DNA from: Buxus sempervirens
Lineage: Eukaryota; Streptophyta; Magnoliopsida; Buxales; Buxaceae
Assembly (NCBI GenBank): GCA_947561395.2
Contig: OX387184.1
Location: 12,194,205 to 12,258,204, forward strand
Direction: 5' to 3'
DNA length: 64,000 nucleotides
Below are positions 36,069-48,216 of this stretch, one piece after another. Each line of letters begins with the position of its first letter. The first letter of the stretch is position 1. The translations under genes and the position numbers were made by a program. The notes under the pieces were generated by a model. It worked only from the letters and a program-made list of their open reading frames with translations, made no database searches and had not been told where the DNA came from.

Positions 36069-39000
36069 TTATTCATACAAGTCATCCACATTGCACTCAC
36101 CAAGGAAAACCTTGATGCTTCGCGGGGAACCACAATGACCTTCAGCAATGAGTGCTCTGTCATTGACTTCCATGTGTGCAACAATCTTGTAAATCATTTC
36201 AATCTGCAACCACAAGAAAACAATTACAGGTACCTAAGGAAATAAAAGACAAGAATGGTATGCATTTATCAGGCATGTCCAAAAGGAAATATATATATAC
36301 CTCTTCCGGAGCATGGCAACGGTCAGCTATTTCATTAAGGGTCAATGGTTCAACAGGCTCTTTGCAGCTGAAATGAAATTAATAAGCAATCAGTACCAGG
36401 CACACCCTAGTAGTAGTAAACGGGTATCAGGTGCAAAGGAAAAGCAAGGACTCTAACTAGACCATTTCTTCTTGGCAATTTGATTTTAGTGAGAGTGAAC
36501 AGCCACCAACCCCCATCCGTTTTTTTTTTTTTTTCTTAACACTATAGTTTGCTGTTCAGGCAAAGAGAATCATCTATCTACGGTCTTCATAATTCCAATA
36601 ATTTATATGCTTCAAAAACTTCTAACTGCCCATGTGAGCAAAAGGAGTTGGCACATGAACATGAGTGTGCAAATGAGTGTGTAGATGCATTTACAAGTAT
36701 TTTTTCCTTTTCCGTGGTTGGGGATATATAATTTGATTAAGTACCAAAACTTGGGAGTACTACGTTCCTCATCGAACCTATATACCAGCTAACTAACATT
36801 GCAATATAATATGAAAAACAAAAAGGATATATACAGGGTTCCTTTCTGGACACAACCTTACTGTAATATGGGCATGCTCACAAGTACGATGGTTATGGTC
36901 CAAAAATCAGATCATCTGAGCTAGCTAATGGCCAAAGACCAGTCATGCTTCTAGAAACCCAAACTACGGCACTGAGAAGACCTCATTCCACAGCATAAGA
37001 AACTTGGGAGGAGATGGGTAGACTTATCCAGGATTTTATCCTCACCCATTTGACTTCTATATGGAATCAACAATATCTTAATACCTTGGTGTCATCAGTG
37101 AACAGATGAACAATAATTCTCTTTTTGAGAGCATAACATGCACCATTGACAGCATACCTGGCCTCGTTGAGTACAGACAAAACCCTCTTTTGAAGAGCTA
37201 ATACTTCTCCTGCTGCCTTCTTACCAGCTTCAACACCTGAATTTACAATTAAAAAACATTACCAAATACCAGTTATGTAAATTGGTAATTGCAGCGAATT
37301 ACCTTTCTGATATGACCCAGTGCCAGTAAAAGCAATAAGCAGCCTCAAAAACAGCAACTAAATATTTGGAACAAGGAATTGTATTGTTGTTATTACTGCT
37401 GCTACTGTTGTTGTCCTTAAGGGGGTATTGTTCCAGAACAATAACTAATTATGAGAAGATAAAATGCAGCAAATATTTACCAGGCTGGTGGTAAGCATTT
37501 ATGTTGACCAAAGATGCATATATCCCCACAGCCCTCTCATACAATGCTATCATTCCTCCCACAGATCTAGGTGTCACTTCTTGCACTGTGACGGTAATTG
37601 ATTCTCTGTCATTGGCATAAAGGGCCGACCTTGTTCCCTGTAAAAACTCTTTCAGCATTAGGAATAGATAAAATTACATGAATTGTTATAGTATTAAATC
37701 CAGATGAAATGGCAAGTAATGCTACACTAGGAATTTGTCTAAACTTACACACTTCAACAAACCCAAAAAGCTTAGAAAGGGAACAACTTATGTGGTGCTA
37801 TTGAAATGATTGGTTGAGAAACAAACCGCCCTCACAAACCCATGTACAAACAAGATGAGTAACTCCCATAATAGTGCAGACAACAGGAAATTAAGGAACA
37901 ACTTATGTGGTGCTATGTAAGCAGATTGTTTAAGAAACAAACTGCCCACACAAACCCATGCACAAACAAGATGATTAACCCCCGTAATAACGCAGACAAC
38001 AGGAAACTGGAAAGGTAGCAAGATGTAAGATAGTTCAGACTGAGCAGAATATATTAGGCATTGACCTGGGCTTAGACATTCACAAAGTACAAGGATGCCA
38101 AACAAACTGAAGGAGCCATCATTGCACAGGTCATCAGAAACCAGACAGAAAGCGTTGAAGGATGTCTAGAATAAGGGGAAGGTCAAATAGAAGATGGGAA
38201 AGTTCATCTTGGATTTTTTTTAAAATTTATTGATATGTCAACAAGTATAACAATTTAACCCCATTTTAAGAACATAATTAATGTCATACAAGAGTGTGAG
38301 GTTGAGGTGATACCCCTATGCCCGTAAGATTATTAGGGTACATCCGGATGGGGAAGACAGGAAGATGAGAGACTTTAGTGCATCATTACAACCTCACTAG
38401 GAATAGTTTGAAATGATTGTTACGTGTAACACGTAACAATGGTTGGACAGGTCCCCTACACGTCCCACTACACTATCAATCATCAACTCATGGTGTACTG
38501 CAAGGTAAGGCAGTCTTTTTCAGACCAGTGGACATGTCCAACAGGATAAAAGATGCGAAGTATATAACCGGATTACTGGAGGATGTTATCGGGGAGGTCG
38601 AAAAAGAGAATGTGGTACAAATTGTGACAAATAATGAAGTGCTTTTAAGGAGGTCAACCTGAAGTTACAGCAAAAGAATGCCCTTCATTAGTTAGTGTGT
38701 TGCAGAATGCACAGACACTCACAACCGTCATTTGGAACCTTAATTATGCGCATGCAAAAATTAGAGATGTATGTGGTGATAACATAATTCAGACAGGAAT
38801 ACAATATTAGACAGGAATTACATTGCATTAGAGAGCATCATGAGCCACAAGAAAAGATTTCAGATCACCCTTCACTAGGAAGAATTGGGCAAGCTACTAT
38901 CATAGTCACATTGATGTTGTGAAGTATAGGATATTATTCTCTCTTAACACATTTTGGGAGAGGGTGAAGGATTTAGGACTCTGCTTCAACCTATTTGGTA

Positions 39001-42000
39001 AAATTATTCAATGAAAATATAACAAGGTGGCCCCACACTAGATATGGATAGGGAACTTTAGGCTGTTGGAGACCTCGAGTTCTAGCAGTAGTTCCTTTCA
39101 ATTTTTGTGCAAACTATAGTGTGGCTAACAATGGTTGAATCTCCTCAGTGGCAAATCTTTCAATTTGTAATCTCCGACCCTTTTTTCCTCTTTCCTACAC
39201 GCACGCACACACCCACCCATATTCATTTTTTTCTCCTCTCAAAGTTTTCATTTGATATTGATATGTATTTTTATTTTTTATTTTTAAAAAAGCCTCAACA
39301 GTAAAACACGACAGCATTGAGATAATCTGAAGATAAATCCTGATAACAACAAGATTAAATTATAATAATCAGAAAATAACCTGTAACATTCCAAATAGGT
39401 AGTCACCACATGTCACACCAGGTTCAAGCTCCCAGTCATGACCAAGAGGCCTATCACATAGTACTTCGATGAAGGTAACAAAGAAGTTGTGCACCCCATC
39501 CCTCAATTGTTGAATATAACTGTGCAAGACAATGAGTGCATCAGACAAGCATTCTCCACATCTGAAAATGAAAATTAAATGAAACACAGAAGGCAAGAAA
39601 AAACTCACGCATGCTGATCAGTGCTCCCTTTATTTCCGTATACAGTAAGTCCTTGATTCACCTACAAAGAAAAATCACTATGCATAAGATATGAGGACGC
39701 CAGATGTATACAAAAAGACATTGATAGACAATGGAAAAAGAAATATAGGATCCTGTGAGACCACCACACCAAAGAGGGCTACATGAAACGAGCAAAAGCT
39801 TTAATCTGATTCCTTTTCAGTATTATATGTGCAGTGGAAATAATAGTAACTGATATTTAGGAAGAACTCAAGCACCCAAAAAAAAAACAGACAAAGGGCC
39901 TTCATAATGCATTAGTCTGGTATCAGTCTACAGATAACCATACCCGATTACCATGAAGGTCAAACTCCTTCCCAAGTGATTCCATAACCAACTGCTGCAA
40001 ATACCTACTAAACAATAACAGGCTATCCTTGTAAGGGAGGACGACCATGTCCTATAACAAGCCAAAAGAAACAGAAAGATTATTAATAGAAACTCAATAC
40101 TTAGTGACTTGATAATAAAGAGGAAAAACAGATTTCAATTATTCAAACCTTGGATCCCATGCCATCAGAAGCCCAATACCAGCATAAAGCCAGCAAAGCT
40201 GCAGGGTTATTCCTTACCTGAATAAGAAATATAAATTAAAAGAACAAATAAAAATATAGAATGAATTATTGTTCTTGGAAATGGTTAAATATATATATAA
40301 ATACAAATATTAAATGATGAAAACTAAAACCAAAGTTTCAGCCAATGTGGGACACAGGATTTACTCTTTGACACAGATAGAGAGAATCAAAACTAGCTTA
40401 ATGCATAACTCTAAAAGTTATCTCTAAAGGAAGTTGATCCACATGTAAGAACCTTTATGCATCATCTAAATTATCAAATAACAAAAACCAGTTAAACAGA
40501 GGTCACACAATATGAACTGCATATCCCACACATCATTCTGCACATTCTGCAGCAAATAAAGACAAACATTCCCATATGTGCCAAATTCTCTCCTAAACGT
40601 TAGCATGTGTGCCATGCCTGAAACATGTCAAAAAAACCACCACCTGGAACAAGGACGACCGTGTCCACAGCGGGCCATTTTAGATTGCCTCCACGGCTAT
40701 CCATGTAGAATGCCTCAAAAAGATTCTTTCTAAACAGTTCTGAATAAATTTGGGAAAAGAAGAAAATAATAGCTTGAAAGTTGTAAAAGGAAACAGAATG
40801 GATTGTTGCATAAAATTATCAGTTTTCAGCCCCCTTGATCATCAGGCCATGGGTGCTGTTGGTGGATCCTTTTTCAACTCTTGTCAACTCAAGCCTTGAA
40901 GTGCTTCCATGCTCACCATGTTTACCAATTTTTATAAGCAGCCCTTTCAATAAACAAATCAAGATATCCAGATGCTCAATTCCTTAGCATAACTAATGAG
41001 TGAGTGAAAAATTTGCCCTTTTAAATATTGCCGCAGGGGAAATAAATGTCTTTATGATCAGCTTTTTCACATGATTCAACTCTTGATTTTGAAATTGCCC
41101 TGGAATGAGCTCACTCTTCCCCAAATACTAATCAATTCCCAACTTAGATACAAGTATCTCTTTTCCTCTTATATTCTTTTTTTCCTCTCTTTTATAATAT
41201 AATTTCGTTATCGTTACTGATAAAAAAAAGTATCGCATTCATCTTCCAAAGTTTTAAACAAGGTACACCTTACCATAATTTATTATGGCATTACATCAAA
41301 ACTATAAAAGATATGTGGAAAACACATCTAAATTATAAGTAAAAACAGCAATCCTATGATTCAATAATATTTTAAGCTCTTTCTAACTATACTAAAGATA
41401 TTACTAAGATTGATTAAAAAAGAATCAAAATGGGGAAAAATCATTGATAGATCTTTACCACAGTGGTTCTATTTGCTTCATCCATCAGCGCTGCACCAGA
41501 AAGCATCTCTTTAATGTTAATTCCCTGTGGGGAAAGTTTCTCAGAGATAAGTACACAGCTCAGTGACATGTAAGCTTAAGACCTTCCAAGCAAACTACAA
41601 AATTGACATGCCTGGAGTGCAGCAGGAAGTAGACCAACTGCAGACATTTCAGACGTTCTACCACCCACCCAATCAAACATAGGAAATCTTGCTAACCAAC
41701 CCTCAATTCTGGCAGTCTTGTCTAACAAAGAATTTTCTTGTGTAATGGCAACACCCTGCACATAAATCCAATAAGCAATAGAATAAATTTCCACAAATAA
41801 AATACAAACATTATAAATTACACTGCATGAATTTGATTGCAACTGCTGCTACATATCTGCAGCTAATTGCCTATAAATTGTTAAAAACAATACAATACAC
41901 CATATGTAACAATCATGCGGAGTAAAACAGCCATAATCAAGGTCATGGATCTGGCGTAGTCAATCAGCAAACCTAACTGTAACCAGATTAATTAGTACAA

Positions 42001-45000
42001 GGGCCACGTTGTTCCCCACAACCCCAACATCAGCCACCCCCGAGGCCATATCAGCTGGAGCCTACAATGGAAGATCTGCTGGTCCAACGGTGGACAGGGT
42101 ATACACATCAGCATCATTTACAGATGCGTACACCCCACTCAGCGTTGGACCAGCAGATCTTCTAGCAAGGGGCTCCAGCCGATTTCAAGTCACCACCCAC
42201 CCCCAAGAAAAAAAAAAAAAACCCCCCACAAACACACCTAATAATAAAATATTTTTGTAAGGAATATACTCAAGGAATAAGTTGATGTTTTTACAATGGT
42301 TACCAGAAAAAAAAAAACAAAAGAGGAAAGAAAAGAAATAAAGCGAACAGCATGATGTGATTTGATAATATCTTAATATTCTAAGCATTCTAGTTTACGT
42401 TAAGCTAAAACAAAAGCCAACTACGCCGCACAACCCACCCCCACCCCCCCAAAAACATCAATCTGAGCACATGTCACAAGATAAATGATAGAGAAATAGT
42501 GGGCAGTTGAAGTAGGACCAATCCCCAGATTACAATTTTGAAACACAAAATAATAAAAAAGGACAAGGCTAAAGGCTTTTATAAACAGAAGGAAAGTGGA
42601 GGCCACAAGACTTAGAATCTGCAATATAATTATCTAGTGGAACTGGGGAAGATAAAAGAATAAAATATCCCTCAATCATAATCACAATCCAACTTCTCCC
42701 AGATTGTAAAATTTTATTGATATTGTGAATTTTGAACCAAAAAAATACAAAATACATAATTTTTCTCGTATTAAAATGTTGATTCAAATCCAAACACAGC
42801 CACTTTGCACAAAAAATAATAAAGGTAAAGTGTGTTGCCAGTCCAAACCCCCCCCCCCCCCCCCCCCCCCCCCCCAAGACCCTGCTTTGCAGGATCCACG
42901 CCAGTTTACAATTCTTTCATTTTATTTGAAAAGACTTAGCTCCTACTGGGCAAAAAACCCCCCCAAGACCCTGCTTTGCAGGATCCACGCCAGTTTACAA
43001 TTCTTTCATTTTATTTGAAAAGACTTAGCTCCTACTGGGCAAAAAATTTACTAGTGTCTATACTATGAAAGAGAAGAAAAAAGCAGAACAAGAACCTGAG
43101 ATCAAAACCTGTTTTGAAAAGTCCAATCCAGCTTCACGAAAAGCCTTCTGTACTTCCAATAAACCATTTCTGGTTTCTGGGGTACCTCCACTCTAACAAA
43201 ATTTTAAGAATAACTTCAAATAAGCAACATACTTTGAAGCATAATCTATTATAACTGAATCCCAAAGAAGTTACAATTAGAGAATTCCATGAAGACCTTT
43301 GAAATCACTATTACAAGCGTAGAAGCCAGTTCAGGTCCAAGCTGTGCAATTTGATGATCAATTCCAGCTGGATCTGTATTGTCAATAAATCTTATCTGCC
43401 ATGAAGAGAAAATATAAGTGTCACTTGTCTCGCCCGTAGACATCAAAACAGGAAAGAACAGCGAAGCTAGCTTAACAACACCAGAATGGTAGGCTTTTCC
43501 ATTCAGGAAGAAACTAAGAAGTAAGAACATACCTTGATTGAAGCAGTAAACCTCAGTATACCATTATCTAGCTAGACTCATCTCTGTATGCATATATAAA
43601 TATATTCACACACACACAGACAGATACATACATATATACATAATGTACATATTTGTACGTATGATTGTAAGTATTGAGAGAAGTACCATGTGATTAAAAA
43701 GAACATTTATCTCCCAATAGCACAGTAACCAAACAAAATTTCTTTGAATTTGTTCAAATTGATTGAAGAACAGGTTAATTGGAAAAGGAACCATACTATT
43801 CATTTATTTAATGAGTTACAAAATGCTAATGAAATAATATTTATTAAATGTTCTAGCAAAATGCTGAAAAAAGGATTTATTTTATAACATACAAATAAAG
43901 GTTAAAAAATGTATTGAAATGATGAATCATCCAGCACAGAAAACATTTTCATTATTAACAGTTAATCAATTACAGAGGAACATCCTGTAAAAGATAGCCA
44001 AAATCTCAGGAAAGAGCCATATGGCCACTTATTATAACAAACATGACCAAGATGGCAAGACAACAATACGCAATAAATGCTATAATAAAATGACAAAGTA
44101 CCTTGAGAGGAGGATTATCAGGAGCCAAAGCCTCTGCAACAAACTGTGGTCCCAGAGCTGAACCTCCAATTCCCACAGAAAGAATATGCTTGAAGCGGCC
44201 TTCTGGAGATGAAGGGGGCTTAATCTGGTTCAACAAAAGAAAATAAGATGCAGAATGTGGAATGAAAACTAATGAACCAAAAAAAAGATAGCTCCAGAAT
44301 TTTAAAATGAATTTTTCTTGATTACTTAACCAAAGCGACGCATATCTTAAAACGTACAAGGATAAGAAGTTCCTTGTTCAAACTTATACTCTTAAATGAT
44401 ATCTGAAAAGGAAAAAAATACTACAAAATGGTCCTTCGCCAGTAAAATTGGATAATCAGGCTCTTCAATGGGGACAAAGTGTAAGTCAAAGACCCAAACA
44501 GCAACAATCTGATAATTTTAGAGGACGACAGTAATTTTAAATAGTTCTTGATTGCAATACTTGTACAGAGACAATAGAAAATTTTGAGAAAATCCAATGA
44601 AGCCTGATTTTATGCTTCTTGCATCAATACAAATGCAAATGAATTACACCACGTACTCCATTTGTTTGGACCAGAAACTTCCAGGAAAAAAAATATAGTA
44701 TCCAGAGTTCCAAGTTCTTCACATGTTTGTCCCAGCTGGAGATAATAAAATATCCAGAAATTATTTTTCAAATAAAGTGCTAAATTTAGGCAGAAATTAC
44801 CTTCCATCTTCAAACAATTGAAATATTTCATCCATGGGATGACTGAAGCAATCATGTGCAACTTCTCATCCACCACCAAAACAACACCCACCCACCCCCA
44901 ACCCACTCAAAAACTGTAAACTAATAGTGAACGGTATTCATTTCCCCACAATTGTCTCTTTCTATTCAACAAAGCAAAAAATTTCCCCCTTCAGACTGGT

Positions 45001-46246
45001 TGTTCCAACACCAATTTTGCAATCACAACCAAGAACCACATAAACCAGTCTAAATCCAACTGAAGTGTGCTCCCATGAGGGGGGAAAATTGGCAACAGAG
45101 CTCACTTCAGCATGTTTATGTGAAGTGACTATGTTTAAAGTCAGACATTCTCGTGCTATCAATCTGAAGCTTTTATCATCACACAAAGTGATGGTCCCTG
45201 AGTTTGCAATCACAACTATTGCAAGTAAAATCCTCTTCCTCCCTTCCTCAACCTATTTTCCCCTTAAAGTTGACTATTCCAGCACCAATGTTTTAATCAC
45301 AAGTAACAACTACGCCTTGCCTGTGAGTCTCCTCCCCTCCTTACCGAACTCCTCCAATTCATTTCCCCTTAAAAGCTAGTTGTTCCAACACTGAATTTGC
45401 AATCAAAACTACAACTCACCCGTGAATCCCCTCCCCTCACTCACTTAACTCCTTTCCCCACTAACAGCTGTTGTTCTATAGATGTTTGCAATCACACTAT
45501 GCAACTTATCTTTTTATTGTTCTAGGAAAGGAACAAAGCATTACTAGTATCAATTAGAAATTCTTTTATGCTTAAGAAACGTTATATCGATTTAATTTCA
45601 TTCTTCTATATCAAAAGGACGCTGTTTTTTCTTCTGCATCAAAAGTATTAACTGTTGATGACATGGGCGGAATTAAGAAGTGAAGAATTGAAAAGAGCCC
45701 GACCTTGCCACCGACTATGTCATCGGCGAACTTGCAGATAGCCTCGAGCGTGTTCTCAATCTGCAATCGAAGGAACGAATTGGGCGCGAGTTTAGGGTTC
45801 CGAAGCCAGTAGTGACCAACCATTCTCCCCTCGTCAGGGTTCGCAATGGAACCCTTCTCAAGCTCCTGCATCGCACGGAACGCAGCCTGGAATCTCGGCT
45901 CCATTTCCTGAACGAACTCATCTGTAAAACCAATGCGACTCACGTCCAGATACAACCCCAGCTCCTTGTGTTGATACAGCCAATCAACGTATCGATGCCA
46001 GAGAGCGCCCGAATCTTTCTCCAATCCCTTCTTCTCTGTCGGAACACCATCCGAGCTGGACAGTCCCGTCGGAATCTCTCGAGCAACGGCCTGAACAGGC
46101 CGGAGATTCTTGGGACGATACGGACAAATGACGGAATCCTTTCGAACAGACCCGATCGAAGGAGTGATGGACGTTTTGGATCTTCTCACGAGCTGTTCTG
46201 CTTTAAAAGTCGACGAAGAAGAACAGATGCTTGAGAAGGATGCCAT
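36069..46246 (-). CDS. PGI1: Plastid glucose-6-phosphate isomerase, 621 aa, 14 exons
   Basis: Interconverts glucose-6-phosphate and fructose-6-phosphate in the chloroplast stroma, feeding starch synthesis. Exons: 46246-45704, 44224-44102, 43395-43297, 43192-43109, 41755-41612, 41524-41459, 40217-40149, 40051-39944, 39661-39609, 39519-39381, 37637-37481, 37236-37158, 36367-36301 and 36203-36069. The Ser-rich start ([14 protein letters not shown]) looks like a transit peptide. Family motifs: [11 protein letters not shown] (about 197-207), phosphate-loop [10 protein letters not shown] (256-265), [14 protein letters not shown] (about 311-324), and [17 protein letters not shown] with the catalytic His (about 430). 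The C-terminus is [10 protein letters not shown]. The donor of the intron after exon 5 is GC (CAG|GCATGT). An in-frame ATG at 46498 would add 84 residues; I chose 46246 because it begins a normal transit peptide. Confidence 0.95.
37781..38007. repeat. Tandem duplication of about 112 bp in PGI1 intron 10
   Basis: The copies 37781-37891 and 37896-38007 both begin GAACAACTTATGTGGTGCTA and end GCAGACAACAGGAAA. About 10-15 percent divergence suggests an old duplication. Confidence 0.85.
38410..38665 (+). mobile_element. hAT transposase (DUF659-type) fragment in PGI1 intron 10
   Basis: The + frame reads [15 protein letters not shown], then [20 protein letters not shown] and [20 protein letters not shown], followed by TNNE. 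This follows the DUF659 pattern of plant hAT transposases (GWTD.., F..SVDAS..KDA.YL..LLD..VEEVG.ENVVQVVTDN). Only the central domain is recognisable; the GWTD aspartate is Gly and the TDN aspartate is Asn, consistent with decay. The element may extend to about 39060, but neither terminal repeats nor the C-terminal dimerisation domain could be placed. Confidence 0.75.
42054..42180. repeat. Hairpin-forming inverted repeat in PGI1 intron 4
   Basis: Perfect 20-bp arms GAAGATCTGCTGGTCCAACG (42070-42089) and its complement (42143-42162), extended by imperfect pairing to GCTGGAGCC/GGCTCCAGC at 42054 and 42180. Higher GC than the surrounding intron. Could be a small MITE or a fold-back transcript; intron 4 spans 41756-43108. 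Confidence 0.8.
42848..43047. repeat. Poly-C tract and 89-bp period duplication
   Basis: An uninterrupted run of 28 C (42848-42875) is followed by two near-identical units beginning AAGACCCTGCTTTGCAGGAT (from 42876 and from 42965), the second again preceded by a short C run. Slippage or assembly artefact is possible in the C run. Confidence 0.85.
44980..45510. repeat. Diverged tandem repeats in PGI1 intron 1
   Basis: The motif CCCCTT(A/C)A...TTGTTCCAACACC..TTTGCAATCA recurs at about 44984, 45258, 45364 and 45455, separated by CCCCTCCC-rich spacers. Unit length and identity vary, so the array is old. Confidence 0.55.
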
Positions 46247-48216
46247 AAGAGAGATCGAAGAGTCGATCAGAACAAGAGGAGACGAAGGAACTGCAGAGAT
46301 CTCCCGGTCAATGCATTTGCTTTGAGTTCTTTCGGGTCCGAGCGAAGGGAAGCTTTGGTTAGCTTTGCTGTGCGAACCAATACGGAGTGCTGACTTGAGT
46401 TCTTGTGCGAGCGACGGTGCAGAGAACTCGCAGGGAAAGTTTCTTTGTTCTCGTCTCCGTTTTGTTTCTACCGTACCACAAATGGTATTTGCAGACAAGC
46501 ATGTCCCATTTGATATGCGTAATGACTAATATGCCCTTTTCCCTGGCTTGTAAATAGTCAACGGAGCTGCTTCGGTTGTAAAATGAACAGGTATATTATA
46601 TTATAAAATTTTACATATCGTACATGAGGTAATATAGTATATTATAACACTTATAATATATTATCTTATATAATACTATATATAATATAACATTGTGTAA
46701 TATAAGATTATATGTTAATTATAATATACATATATATAAGATATGATATTATATATAATATGCAATATATTATAGTATTTATTTTATGCCTACAAAACTA
46801 TAATATCAATCTTGAAAATTGGGTTAACCAACTGAAATTCTAGATTTTAATAGCAAAATTAAATTCTAAAATTCATGGCATTCAAACAAGATTTTAGATT
46901 TTTGACATCAGCAATAAAAATTTTGATTTTAAAATTTATAATATAATCTAGCATCCGTAATCCACAATCCCCACAAATGCCAAGATTAGCTGTAAACTAC
47001 CTGTTAATTGTTATAAGAATATTTGGCCAAAGCCAAAAAGCAAACGTCTAACAAAATCTCCAGTTTGCACCCTAGTCTGATCTACGTAATCAACATGATG
47101 GCTAAGATCTTAGTCCTAGAGGCTTAGGTTGGGTCAATAGCTCAAGATGTGATCAATTATGATGATTTGAGCTCTTTGTATCCTTTTGTCGAGCTGCATG
47201 CTTTGTTTCCCTGTGTTAGAGGAGGCACGAGCACTACTGCACTACTGTACATATTTATAAGTGGGAAACACACAAGTAGTAGATTTTTTTTTAGGATGGT
47301 GGAATCTTAAGTATTAGAAGTGAGAAATTTGGTGTTCTAACAACTGAAATCACTAGCTTTTCAGACGTAAAGAGACATGCCTTCTCTTATAAGCTTTAGA
47401 TGTCGTGTTTAACTCTCAAAATGGGTTTACTCTCAAAATCGTTTTTGCTTGCCATATGGAGTAGAGCTATGGCAATCTTGACTTTCACAAAAAAGTGTCC
47501 TCTTGTACATAAGGTAATAATACCTTATCCGATAAAATCTCCCATCATTCTTAACCCATAATATTTCACTATAGTACAATTTGTCAAATTTGTAAATAGT
47601 TTCTAATTGAAAAACGACTTAGACCATGCATTCAAACATTTTGTTCGAGGTTGAAACTTGCACTTGGCACGTTAAATGCAATGCTAACCCTTTGGTTAAA
47701 CTAAGGTTTGTACCTCAATCGCATCAAAAGATAGTATAGTTATGTGCCTAAACGGTTGCTTCAAAAGCTCTCGAGATAGGTTTATGGGGACTTCATTTGT
47801 TAAGCACTTAAATTGTAACATTTGTCAAACAATTGCTCCAAAAGCCGTTTTAAACCGGATCACTTCTTTTAGTGGCTTTATCTGCAGTCCTTAAATAAAG
47901 CCTCCACAGGATGCAAACACGTATTCTGTGACTGAAGCTGTTAATTGCGTGTTTGTATCCATAGGACACGTATTTGCATCCTGCTTCACTTAAAGTACAG
48001 TAGATATAGTCACACTACATGGAGTGAATTGTTTTTAAACACATTTAAGATCGTCGCAGGTCCCACAAGATCCGGAACCCAACAAAACGTATCTGCTATT
48101 CTAGAATTTTCTGGTCGGTTGACAGATTAGTTGTCGATATAAAGCAAAGCAGAGAGGAGGTGGGGGGTTTTTCCCTCTACGGTTTGGAGTTTACACAAAG
48201 AAACGACTGGGGGAAA
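46247..48216. other. Divergent intergenic region between PGI1 and the J-domain gene
   Basis: Contains the upstream open frame of PGI1 to 46498, an AT-only-like tract (about 46580-46790, many TATAAT repeats) and a short inverted repeat CAGGATGCAAA (47907-47924 against 47966-47983). No further gene seen. Confidence 0.5.

Noticed and set aside
38100-39060. Complete autonomous hAT transposon in PGI1 intron 10
   Set aside because: Only the central DUF659-like part is recognisable; zinc finger, dimerisation domain, terminal repeats and 8-bp target duplication were not found.
42725-43018. Proline-rich open frame over the poly-C tract
   Set aside because: The prolines come from the C homopolymer; the region lies inside PGI1 intron 4 and has no splice support.
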